Origin: Bacteroidaceae bacterium
GTDB taxonomy: Bacteria; Bacteroidota; Bacteroidia; Bacteroidales; Bacteroidaceae
Assembly: GCA_017468985.1 (NCBI GenBank)
Contig: JAFUHF010000065.1
Coordinates: 1-38,444, forward strand
Reading direction: 5' to 3'
DNA: 38,444 nucleotides
The notes under the pieces are model-generated. The model had not been told where the DNA came from, searched no databases, and saw only the letters and a program-made list of their open reading frames with translations. Below are positions 24,992-32,056 of the stretch, in pieces (position 1 is the stretch's first letter; each line of letters begins with the position of its first letter). The position numbers and the translations under genes were made by a program.

Positions 24992-25777
24992 TTAGAAAGC
25001 CTTGAAGCCTAAACGGAAATTCAGAACAGGATAAACCGTCAGCTTCGACAAGATGTTGAGTGCCTTGTAGGCATCGTCATCATGATCGTTGAAGTCAGAC
25101 TTTTTGATCTCTTTCCATTCCTGCTCAGAGGGCAGATAGAAGTCTTGGTAATTGTATATCTCCACCTTTGGTTTTCCCCAGAACTGCATGCCAAGGTCGA
25201 AGTTGAACGACAAGCGTGACTTAGGCACAACGTGGCCGAAACCAACACCCAGATAAGGCTTGAAGCTATTCACCTTAACACGTCCCTTCACGTTACCTTG
25301 AAGGTCTGTACCGAAGAAGTTGTTGGGATTGTCACTGATCTGTATCTTTGCCACGCCATAGTCGGCAGGAGAAACACCATCAAGTGGTCCTTTGTTGTAT
25401 GCCTCTGCGAGTTTCGATGTTCCAATGTAGGCACCGGCCGTTACGTGGAAGCTGCTCTTCTGGAAGGGATAAGCATCAAACAGCAATTTGAAGTTACCAA
25501 CGTTGAGCTTACCCTGAGCAGTGGAAGTTCGACTACCATTATACTGATAGTCAATGTCCACATCGAGTGTAAACTTGGGCATAAACTGATAGCCAGCCCT
25601 AACTGACACATAGTTCCCAATGGGCGCAGCCACATCGAGACCAATCAAGCCGTCGGTTCCAGTGGAAAGGCCAACAGCCAGATGATTAAACAGATTCTTG
25701 TCTGTCGCAGTCTGAGCTGTCACTCTCGGTGAGAGCAACAAAACAGCAGACACCAGTACTAATTTCAGCATTTTCAT
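24992..25777 (-). CDS. outer-membrane beta-barrel protein
   Basis: 261 residues, signal peptide at 1-22 (RVTAQ). The mature protein alternates hydrophobic and polar residues with aromatic girdles and ends in a phenylalanine (FRLGFKAF), the usual barrel-assembly signal. Strand-like segments include YVSVRAGYQFMPKF, FKLLFDAYPF, FHVTAGAYIG, FKPYLGVGFGHVV and LSFNFDLGMQFWG. The size fits an 8- to 12-stranded barrel of the OmpA/OmpW-like type without a peptidoglycan-binding domain. First gene of a two-gene unit with the lipoprotein at 24037. Its promoter has a 12-base homopolymer in the spacer, which may make expression variable. Ligand or transport function unknown. Confidence 0.82.
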   Translation of the reverse strand: MKMLKLVLVSAVLLLSPRVTAQTATDKNLFNHLAVGLSTGTDGLIGLDVAAPIGNYVSVRAGYQFMPKFTLDVDIDYQYNGSRTSTAQGKLNVGNFKLLFDAYPFQKSSFHVTAGAYIGTSKLAEAYNKGPLDGVSPADYGVAKIQISDNPNNFFGTDLQGNVKGRVKVNSFKPYLGVGFGHVVPKSRLSFNFDLGMQFWGKPKVEIYNYQDFYLPSEQEWKEIKKSDFNDHDDDAYKALNILSKLTVYPVLNFRLGFKAF

Positions 25778-25856
25778 AATTTAATCTGGAATTATTTGAT
25801 AAACACTATTGAGTTATTGATTTCCATCCTTGTCGTTTGTTAACACAAAACGATTG

Positions 25857-25885
25857 CAAATTTAGAAAAAAAAAAAATCCCCCAA
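25857..25885 (-). promoter_or_regulatory. promoter of the outer-membrane gene with a T12 tract in the spacer
   Basis: On the - strand TAAATTTG (25864-25857) matches TAnnTTTG, and TTGG (25885-25882) is a near -33 element with 17 bases between them. The + strand run of 12 A at 25866-25877 (T12 on the transcribed side) fills most of that spacer. The ATG at 25777 lies 79 bases past the -7 box. Confidence 0.55.
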
Positions 25886-25963
25886 GCATTTTGTTCAGAA
25901 GATACAAAATTACGCGCTATTTCTTGAAGGTTTTTTACGTTACAGACTGTAATTTACAAAAAA

Positions 25964-25988
25964 CGAGGCTTACTTTGGGTAAGCCTCG
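25964..25988 (-). terminator. Rho-independent terminator after the sigma factor unit
   Basis: Perfect 10-bp stem CGAGGCTTAC / GTAAGCCTCG with a five-base loop, followed on the - strand by TTTTTT (25963-25958). It begins two bases after the stop of the small ORF at 25991-26119, which supports that ORF as part of the transcript. Confidence 0.92.
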
Positions 25989-25990
25989 CC

Positions 25991-26119
25991 TTAATTTCCT
26001 TGTGGCGGAACTGCTGCACAATGCAAATGTACGCGTTGCATGCGGCGTGCATAGTTCATCAGGAAGATCATCGTTTCGTCGCGCGGCGACATCTTGACAT
26101 ACGGTGTAAAATCGCTCAT
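25991..26119 (-). CDS. 42-residue small protein candidate downstream of the ECF sigma factor
   Basis: ATG at 26119, TAA at 25993-25991. Begins MSDFTPYVKMSPRDETMIF and continues LMNYARRMQRVHLHC. The composition is protein-like: amphipathic helix around 13-30, acidic/basic balance, no signal peptide. It stops directly before a strong terminator, as a real last gene would. The sigma gene stop is 81 bases upstream. An overlapping longer frame on the same strand (start 26147) runs through the terminator hairpin and is less likely. Function unknown; a position behind an ECF sigma gene suggests a small regulator or anti-sigma-like partner, but that is speculative. Protein evidence is needed. Confidence 0.55.
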   Translation of the reverse strand: MSDFTPYVKMSPRDETMIFLMNYARRMQRVHLHCAAVPPQGN

Positions 26120-26137
26120 AGGCTGACGGATTATAAA

Positions 26138-26157
26138 GTTTATACATCTTTATAAAC
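26138..26157. promoter_or_regulatory. AT-rich inverted repeat between sigma factor and small ORF
   Basis: GTTTATA / TATAAAC, 7-bp arms with a six-base loop, 19 bases before the small ORF start. Could be a processing site or operator; weak. Confidence 0.3.
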
Positions 26158-26199
26158 GTCAGATGCCTCAGATTATTATACCACCGTGTGAGAAAAATG

Positions 26200-26793
26200 T
26201 CAGTTGAGCGTCAAACTGATGTTCTTTTCCTGAGCGATCTTTCGCATGTTGATCAGGGCATAGCGCATTCTTCCTAATGCTGTGTTGATGCTGATGTCCA
26301 GCTGATCAGCTATTTCCTTGAAGCTCATGTTGTAGTAATAACGCATGTAAACCACCTGGCTTTGATTTTCGGGCAGCAGCTGGCAGAGGTATTTCACGTC
26401 TTTCAACGTTTGCTCGTTCACCAGTTCTGACTCATAGCACGGAGAGGCCAGTGACGCATCGTTCAGCAGATCATACTCCGCCTCATCGTTCATCACCCAG
26501 TTCTCATTTTCCTTCTGTCGGTAGTAGTCTATGATCAGGTTGTGGGCAATGCGCAAGAGCCAGGCCTGAAACTTACCGGTAGGCATATATTTGCCGTCCT
26601 GTATGCGTGTGATTACCTTGACAAACGTGTCTTGGAAGAAATCGTTTGCCAATTCTTCATCCTGTACTGTATAATATATATAGGAGTACAACTTAGACTT
26701 ATACCGATCCAAGAGGATATCGAAAGCCTCATTATTACCGTTTGCATACATCATTACCAACTCATCGTCGGTCGGGATGTTTCTGTTATTCAT
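26200..26793 (-). CDS. ECF-type RNA polymerase sigma factor
   Basis: 197 residues. Sigma region 2 lies at about 24-95 (AFDILLDRYKSKLYSYIYY, DEELANDFFQDTFVKVI, FQAWLLRIAHNLIIDYYRQ) and region 4 at about 133-190 (LPENQSQVVYMRYYYNMSFKEIADQLDIS, then INTALGRMRYALINMRK). There is no region 1.1 or 3. No transmembrane FecR-like anti-sigma gene is next to it, unlike the SusC-linked ECF factors, so it is probably a general stress or envelope ECF sigma factor, controlled by some other route. It is followed by a small ORF and a terminator. Promoter not clearly recognisable in the 159-base gap upstream. Confidence 0.95.
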   Translation of the reverse strand: MNNRNIPTDDELVMMYANGNNEAFDILLDRYKSKLYSYIYYTVQDEELANDFFQDTFVKVITRIQDGKYMPTGKFQAWLLRIAHNLIIDYYRQKENENWVMNDEAEYDLLNDASLASPCYESELVNEQTLKDVKYLCQLLPENQSQVVYMRYYYNMSFKEIADQLDISINTALGRMRYALINMRKIAQEKNISLTLN

Positions 26794-26952
26794 TACAATC
26801 TAAACTTTACAATTCAGCGTAACGATCTTCTTATAGGCAGTAATATGTTTTAAGTTGTTTATAATTTATGAGTGCAAAGAAACAAATAGTTTTCTAAATA
26901 ACCAAATAAATCTTTGAAAAAATCGGATTCTTTGGCCGCAATGCCCTTTGCA

Positions 26953-27918
26953 TTACACCATTTTCATCGTTTCCGGACATTTATAGCCCCTCAGGAAGTC
27001 TTCTACCAGCATTCGTTTCTTACCTGCCAGCTGCAAGTCAAGCAAATGCAGATAGCCACCATCAAGGGCCACCTTCAGAAATGAGCGTCCGTCGGTCACC
27101 ACTTGGCCTATGGGCAGATTGTGCAGTGCTTCTTCTCTTTTTGTCTTGTAGATCTTCACCGTTTCCTCGCCCGTAGATGTTTGCATCGTGGTCCACGCAG
27201 CCGGCACAGGTGATAGTCCTCTCACCAGATTATACACATGCATAAGGCCTCGTTTCCAATCAATGCGGCACGTTTCGCGAAAAATCTTTGGTGCAGGCTT
27301 CAATGCGGCTGGTTCTGTAACGAGCTGGGGTTGCGACTTGATGCTCCCGTCTATAATGCGGTCAACCGTCTTCACCACCAGGTCTCCGCCAAGCGTCATC
27401 AGTCGGTCGTGCAGCATGCCAAAGTCATCTTCTTCGGCTATATTTACCGTCACTTGGTCTATGATCTCGCCCGTGTCCATGTTTTTGTCCAAGAAGAAAG
27501 TGGTAATGCCTGTTTGCGTTTCACCATTGATAATGGACCAGTTGATGGGAGCCGCTCCTCTGTACTGTGGTAGCAGTGAAGCATGCAAATTAAACGTTCC
27601 ATACTTGGGCATGGCCCACACCACCTCTGGCAGCATTCTGAAAGCCACGACAATCTGCAAATCGGCCTTCAGCGCACGGAGTGATTCCAGAAAGTCTTCG
27701 TCCTTCAAACTCACGGGCTGCATTAATGGCAAGCCGTTTTTCAGGGCATACTCTTTCACGGGCGAAGGACGCAGATGGTTTTGATGCCGGCCCACGGGTT
27801 TATCGGGGGTAGTCACTACAGCCACCACCTGATATCCTCCCTTTACCAGTCTGTCCAAGGCCTCCACGGCAAAATCGGGCGTCCCCAAGTAAACGATGCT
27901 TAACTCTTTCTTATCCAT
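26953..27918 (-). CDS. fmt: methionyl-tRNA formyltransferase
   Basis: Transfers a formyl group from 10-formyl-THF to initiator Met-tRNA. 321 residues, normal for the family. The N-terminal transferase domain has YLGTPDFAV, the folate-loop signature LHASLLPQYRGAAPI, and catalytic residues N110, H112 and D148 (NLH and NMDTG). The C-terminal OB-like tRNA-binding domain covers about 210-315 (IDWKRGLMHVYNLVRGLSPVPAAWT). It follows the ClC gene by 33 bases; the order tsaC-clc-fmt is, as I recall, conserved in Bacteroidales, often with rpe after it. Here rpe is absent and the sigma factor follows. Confidence 0.97.
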   Translation of the reverse strand: MDKKELSIVYLGTPDFAVEALDRLVKGGYQVVAVVTTPDKPVGRHQNHLRPSPVKEYALKNGLPLMQPVSLKDEDFLESLRALKADLQIVVAFRMLPEVVWAMPKYGTFNLHASLLPQYRGAAPINWSIINGETQTGITTFFLDKNMDTGEIIDQVTVNIAEEDDFGMLHDRLMTLGGDLVVKTVDRIIDGSIKSQPQLVTEPAALKPAPKIFRETCRIDWKRGLMHVYNLVRGLSPVPAAWTTMQTSTGEETVKIYKTKREEALHNLPIGQVVTDGRSFLKVALDGGYLHLLDLQLAGKKRMLVEDFLRGYKCPETMKMV

Positions 27919-27951
27919 GCGCTGCTTTATCTAATTACATATAGTATTTTG

Positions 27952-29709
27952 TCATTCTTCGGAGAAGTCTACCAGCATTTGCCGGTAGGAAGTATAGAGA
28001 TTGGCCTGATAGATGAGTCCCATAAACTTTCCCATGTCGCCCAATACGGGCAACACATCGGCTTTCGTCTGCTGAAAGCGGTCCATCACCGTGGTCATGG
28101 GAGTTGTCAGGCTCAACTGCGCCGGTGGATCTTCCATCAGTTGTTCTGCCTTGAACACATGATAGAGTTCCTGCCTGAATACAACCTTTCGGATGTCCTT
28201 GAGATAGATCATCCCTCTGAGCATCCCCATTCCGTCCACCACCGGAAACGCGTCTCCTTTCTCTTTCGCTATGAGCAGCACCAGCTTTCCGAGCTCCATA
28301 TCAGGTGCCACTTGCATACAATGCTTGTCAATGATGTTGTCCAGACTCATCAGGGTCAGAATAGCCCTATCCTTATGATGCGTGATGAGTTGTCCTTTCT
28401 GGGCCAACCTCATGGCATAGATGCTGTGGGGTTCGAAGGCCACAATGGTCAAGTAGGCACACACCGTCACAATCATGAGCGGTACCAGCATGGCATAACC
28501 TCCCGTCAGTTCGGCAATCAGAAAGATGCTTGTGAGCGGAGCATGCATCACGGCAGCCATTACGCCTGCCATTCCCAACAGGGCAAAATTCTTGGTAGGC
28601 ACATCCGCTCCAATGTGTGCTCCGTCCCAAAGCGTGGCAAACACATAGCCACAGAGACATCCCAAGAACAAAGAGGGTGCAAACAGTCCACCGCATCCTC
28701 CTCCACCGGTAGTAGCCGTTGATGCAAATACTTTCAGCAGCATGATGAGACTGAGCACCAGTATGAGCATGTCACCATGGCCGTAAAAGAGTGAGTTGTT
28801 CAGCAAGTCTGAAGGATTGCCATTGAGCAATATCTCTATGCTATCGTAGCCTTCACCGTAGAGTGGAGGAAATATCAGGATGAGCACACTCAGTACGGTT
28901 CCACCCAAAGCCAGTTTTCCATACGTTCCGTGCACCTTGCGGAATACGTTTTCAAAAGCATTAGCTGCCCATGTGAAGTATAGCGAAACCAATCCGCACA
29001 TCACGCCTAACCCTATGCTGGCCGGCACGTGTTTTACGGTGAACGCATCGTCAATCTGAAATGCGAATATGGCGTTCATGCCAGAGAAACAGTAGGTCAG
29101 CACAGAGGCTGTTACGCACGACACCAACAACGGCAGCAATGATGCCATCGTAAGGTCCATCATGAGCACCTCCAGGGTAAACAGCAGACCTGCAAATGGT
29201 GCCTTGAAGATGCCGGCAATGGCTCCCGATGCGCCACAACCAATGAGCAGCATAAGCGTTTTCTGATCTACCTTAAACAGGCCACCGATCGTGGAACCGA
29301 TGGCAGCCCCCGTAAGAACGGCAGGCGACTCTGCTCCTACCGATCCACCAAAACCGATGGTAATGGAACTCGCCAGCACGCTCGACCAGCAATTGTGCTT
29401 CTTGATGTGTCCCTGACGACGGGAAAGCGCGAATAGTATCTTGGTCACCCCATGGCCTATATCATCCTTCACCACGTATTTGATCAACATAGCCGTCAGA
29501 AAGATACCGATCACGGGATAGAGCAAGTAAAGCCAGTTCATCTGCGTCACGTCGAAACTGTTGGTCAGGATGTACTTAATCTCCTCCACCAGCCACTTGA
29601 GCAATTGCGAAGCTAATGCCGTGAACACGCCAACGATGAAAGCCAGCATCAGGATGCGCTGCCTGCGGCTCAAATGCTGTTCTATTTTTCCTACAATGTC
29701 AAACGTCAC
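27952..29709 (-). CDS. ClC-family chloride channel/transporter with CBS domains
   Basis: 585 residues: a membrane part of about 440 residues with the ClC filter motifs GSVGAESPAVLTG (about 122-134; E127 is the position of the gating glutamate) and GGGGCGGLFAPSLFLG, followed by a cytoplasmic CBS pair (IDKHCMQVAP..., LTTPMTTVMDRF...). The first filter motif, GSGIP in E. coli ClC, is DIGHGVTK here, so the central serine is replaced by histidine. Start: GTG at 29709 with AAAGGA upstream; the next Met would truncate the first helix. Moves chloride, probably with proton coupling, across the inner membrane. Middle gene of tsaC-clc-fmt. Confidence 0.93.
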   Translation of the reverse strand: MTFDIVGKIEQHLSRRQRILMLAFIVGVFTALASQLLKWLVEEIKYILTNSFDVTQMNWLYLLYPVIGIFLTAMLIKYVVKDDIGHGVTKILFALSRRQGHIKKHNCWSSVLASSITIGFGGSVGAESPAVLTGAAIGSTIGGLFKVDQKTLMLLIGCGASGAIAGIFKAPFAGLLFTLEVLMMDLTMASLLPLLVSCVTASVLTYCFSGMNAIFAFQIDDAFTVKHVPASIGLGVMCGLVSLYFTWAANAFENVFRKVHGTYGKLALGGTVLSVLILIFPPLYGEGYDSIEILLNGNPSDLLNNSLFYGHGDMLILVLSLIMLLKVFASTATTGGGGCGGLFAPSLFLGCLCGYVFATLWDGAHIGADVPTKNFALLGMAGVMAAVMHAPLTSIFLIAELTGGYAMLVPLMIVTVCAYLTIVAFEPHSIYAMRLAQKGQLITHHKDRAILTLMSLDNIIDKHCMQVAPDMELGKLVLLIAKEKGDAFPVVDGMGMLRGMIYLKDIRKVVFRQELYHVFKAEQLMEDPPAQLSLTTPMTTVMDRFQQTKADVLPVLGDMGKFMGLIYQANLYTSYRQMLVDFSEE

Positions 29710-29747
29710 AGATCCTTTATCTTCTTATGCTAATGGTTAATCCATGC

Positions 29748-30380
29748 CTAACGTATCACCTTCACCTCGCCGCCCATGCCCAGTTTAATAATGGAAGAGG
29801 GTGTTGCTTTGGTGCGTTCCTTCTGTCGATAGTCTACCACGTAGTCTACGGCTTGGCGTATTTCGTCGCTGATTTCAGCGAAATTCTGTGGTGTGGGTGC
29901 TCCGCTGACGTTGGCCGAGGTTGACACGATGGCTCGCTTCATACGGAAACACAGTTCCTTACTGAAGGATTCCTTTGTCACTCGAATACCCACGCTTCCG
30001 TCTTCTGCAATGAGGTTCTCGGCCAGATTCCGAGCGCCGTCAAAAATAATGGTAGTGGGCTTGGTGCTGAGTTCCATCACGTCCCATGCTATGGGCGGCA
30101 CATCTCTCACGTAGAATTGCACTTTCGCCTCTGAATCCACCAAGGTGATCAGTGCTTTAGCATCTGAGCGCTGCTTGATGGCGTAAACTCGGCTTACGGC
30201 CTCGGCATTGGCAGCATCGCAACCAATGCCCCACACCGTGTCCGTCGGATAGAGTATCACTCCCCCTCGTTCCATCACCTCCACGGCGCGCCTTATCTCT
30301 TCTCGGGCTGCAGCAGGTAGCTTGGGTTTGGGCTTCTCTGCGGTCTCTTCGTATGCTGCTTTTTGCTTTACTTTTGCCAT
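29748..30380 (-). CDS. L-threonylcarbamoyladenylate synthase (TsaC/Sua5/YrdC family)
   Basis: Makes threonylcarbamoyl-AMP for the t6A37 modification of ANN-decoding tRNAs. 210 residues from ATG 30380, which has AAGGAG five bases upstream; the frame reaches an ATG at 30413. The YrdC domain has GGVILYPTDTVWGIGCDA (about 40-56), AIKQRSDAKALI, STKPTTIIFDG, VGIRVTKESF and STSANVSGAPTP. A lysine-rich extension of about 25 residues precedes the domain, and there is no C-terminal Sua5 domain, so it is the short TsaC form. First gene of the operon with the ClC and fmt genes. Confidence 0.93.
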   Translation of the reverse strand: MAKVKQKAAYEETAEKPKPKLPAAAREEIRRAVEVMERGGVILYPTDTVWGIGCDAANAEAVSRVYAIKQRSDAKALITLVDSEAKVQFYVRDVPPIAWDVMELSTKPTTIIFDGARNLAENLIAEDGSVGIRVTKESFSKELCFRMKRAIVSTSANVSGAPTPQNFAEISDEIRQAVDYVVDYRQKERTKATPSSIIKLGMGGEVKVIR

Positions 30381-30430
30381 TTCTCCTTGTTCATCAGGCC
30401 TGCAAGGGCCCATAAAGTTCTTTACTTGTG

Positions 30431-30438
30431 CAAAAGTA
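30431..30438 (-). promoter_or_regulatory. -7 element (TACTTTTG) of the tsaC-clc-fmt operon
   Basis: CAAAAGTA on the + strand, 50 bases before the ATG at 30380. It lies against the stop of the pseudogene remnant, so it is unlikely to belong to that gene. Confidence 0.55.
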
Positions 30439-30440
30439 CG

Positions 30441-30760
30441 CTAAAAATCCCACACGTTGGGCCATGCAATCTCATTTTCTTGCAGTTCTTGCGACTTCCA
30501 AACCGATCCATCGCTGATTTCTACCTTATGGGGTATCACTTTACGAGCTCCCACTGCTGATTTTCATCGGCTGCATCGAGCTTCCATTGCGCCACTTTTG
30601 TTCCCTCCACGTTAATATATGGTTCTATAGGTTGCAAATGTAGCAGAATTTTTCTGTATGCCAGCAGATAATCGCAATAATAGTTTTTCCCATCGCCTCA
30701 TGCGCCGGTGTTTTCAACATTCAGATATTGTAAGGTCCATACGGTCTGATTTTCGCCCAT
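30441..30760 (-). pseudogene. decayed C-terminus of a secreted lectin-like protein
   Basis: On the - strand, one reading frame gives MGENQTVWTLQYLNVENTGA, then TGA (30700-30698), then about 53 codons ending EGTKVAQWKLDAADENQQW and ELVK before a TGA at 30538-30536. Shifting by one base after that lysine continues as VIPHKVEISDGSVWKSQELQ and ends AWPNVWDF at a TAG (30443-30441). The Q-x-W repeats (ENQTVW, VAQW, ENQQW) resemble a ricin-type beta-trefoil, often fused to glycoside hydrolases. One stop plus one frameshift and no upstream start mark it as a dead fragment. Only the tail of the original gene remains; the rest may have been lost when the adjacent repeats appeared. Confidence 0.6.
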
Positions 30761-30795
30761 GGTAAACAATCACACCCCATCTCCTTGAGAAATAA

Positions 30796-30820
30796 TTGAA
30801 AAAAACAGGCCTTTTTTCAA
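30796..30820. other. A/T inverted repeat next to the 42-bp array
   Basis: TTGAAAAAA / TTTTTTCAA, nine-base arms around ACAGGCC. Low GC, so a weak terminator at best; it may mark the edge of the repeat array. Confidence 0.35.
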
Positions 30821-30824
30821 AAGA

Positions 30825-30993
30825 TTTGCATTGACAAAAACATGATGCAAGGGTTGCATCAAGGAATTTACATTGACAAAAAACGTGATGCAAGGGTCGC
30901 ATCAAGGAATTTACATTGACAAAAACGTGATGCAAGGGTCGTATCAAGGAATTTACATTGACAAAAACGTGATGCGAGGCTTGCATCATGAAA
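30825..30993. repeat. four 42-bp direct repeats, each with an internal dyad
   Basis: Units at 30825-30866, 30867-30909 (one extra A), 30910-30951 and 30952-30993, followed by a partial fifth start (TTTGTCA). Consensus opens TTTACATTGACAAAAACGTG, then ATGCAAGGGTCGCATCAAGGAA. Each unit contains an inverted repeat TGATGC...GCATCA: 8-bp arms in unit 1, 6 bp in unit 2, and in units 3 and 4 the same arms with one G-T pair each, which would still pair in + strand RNA. There are no spacers. It ends 8 bases before the -7 box of the amidotransferase gene, so it may be an operator array or a structured leader. Confidence 0.88.
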
Positions 30994-31001
30994 TTTGTCA
31001 C

Positions 31002-31009
31002 TAACTTTG
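31002..31009 (+). promoter_or_regulatory. -7 element (TAACTTTG) of the amidotransferase gene
   Basis: Matches TAnnTTTG exactly; ATG 31038 is 28 bases downstream. TTGC at 30981-30984, inside the last repeat unit, is a possible -33 with 17-base spacing. Confidence 0.6.
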
Positions 31010-31037
31010 CGAATGAAATATCCTTCATTCCCGTTTT

Positions 31038-31940
31038 ATGAACAACGTACTGCCAGATTATAGTCATGCAAAGGGGGAAACGCACAGAGGCTTGTTCCTC
31101 CGTTACCTCTTAATATTGATAGGACTACTGATATGCACCACCAGTCCAGCCCGAAAGAAGCATACCGACCCTCCCTTTTCTCCTGCACTGCAACAGCTCT
31201 ATGCCAAAACCGACCATGCTCCGTACCATTTGCGCCATGCGCCCGTGATTGGCATCTCTACGACTTACAGCCACGGAAGTCTATCAGCAGGTTACGACTG
31301 TGTGAAAGCCATTCACCAGGCCGGCGGCATACCGATACTCATACCATCGACCAACGACCCCACACTGCTTGATGCTATAATTAGAAAGATGGACGGCGTG
31401 CTGTTTACGGGTGGTGTGGATGTAGATCCTTCATTCTATGGACACGACAGACATCCACAATTGGGCAGTGTAAACAACGAACGTGACACCTTTGAACTGA
31501 TGCTTTTCCGCAAAGCTTTTGAAAGAGGCATTCCCATATTTGGCATTTGCAGAGGGATGCAGCTCATTAACGTAGCCATGGGTGGCACGCTGGTGCAAGA
31601 CATTCCCTCCGAACTAACCTCCGACATCCGTCATTTGCAGGAAGAACGCGGAACCCAAGGCACTCACAGCGTAAACATAGAGAAAGGAAGTACGGGTGCA
31701 CGCATGTTTGGACAAACCACACTCAGCGTAAACAGTTTCCACCATCAGTGCATCCAACGACCGGCACCACAACTCAAGGTGACGGGGCGGAGTCCCGACG
31801 GAGTGCCCGAGGTCGTAGAAGGCTACCCAAAGCATAAGATCTTCGGTGTACAGTTTCATCCCGAGATCTTTGCTGCAAGAGACAACGACGCCACAATGAA
31901 GCGTTTCTTCAGCTTCCTCATTGAGGAATGCAAACAATAG
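31038..31940 (+). CDS. exported class I glutamine amidotransferase (peptidase C26, PuuD-like)
   Basis: 300 residues. An N-terminal hydrophobic stretch (about 19-36, LFLRYLLILIGLLICTTS) indicates export or membrane anchoring, unusual for the cytoplasmic PuuD hydrolases. The triad is complete: nucleophile C171 in GICRGMQ, H274 and E276 in GVQFHPE. Other family features: PVIGISTTY, DGVLFTGGVDVDP and a SFHHQ segment. PuuD hydrolyses gamma-glutamyl-GABA; this periplasmic relative may cleave other gamma-glutamyl peptides, possibly from peptidoglycan or host glutathione metabolism, but that is a guess. Stands alone behind the 42-bp repeat array; no polyamine pathway genes nearby. Confidence 0.9.
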   Translation: MNNVLPDYSHAKGETHRGLFLRYLLILIGLLICTTSPARKKHTDPPFSPALQQLYAKTDHAPYHLRHAPVIGISTTYSHGSLSAGYDCVKAIHQAGGIPILIPSTNDPTLLDAIIRKMDGVLFTGGVDVDPSFYGHDRHPQLGSVNNERDTFELMLFRKAFERGIPIFGICRGMQLINVAMGGTLVQDIPSELTSDIRHLQEERGTQGTHSVNIEKGSTGARMFGQTTLSVNSFHHQCIQRPAPQLKVTGRSPDGVPEVVEGYPKHKIFGVQFHPEIFAARDNDATMKRFFSFLIEECKQ

Positions 31941-32056
31941 AAGCCTCCGGCCTGCAAAAGCCTTGCCTCCACACCAATCACCATAGGAAACGCCATGTCC
32001 AGATCAGGCTGGACGACTAAGTATAACAGGTAGCGAGGGGTTCCGGCTGACGCTGT

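Noticed and set aside
25935-26147. 70-residue frame on the - strand after the sigma factor
   Set aside because: It runs through the terminator hairpin and its T-run; the shorter frame 25991-26119 stops before the hairpin and has a better composition.
30796-30820. Rho-independent terminator before the 42-bp repeats
   Set aside because: The stem consists only of A/T pairs apart from one G-C, and no gene ends nearby except the pseudogene remnant on the other side.
30714-31085. 123-residue - strand frame with HHVFVNVNSL repeats
   Set aside because: It is the translation of the 42-bp repeat array, broken in register by the extra A in unit 2, and it overlaps the start of the amidotransferase gene and its promoter.
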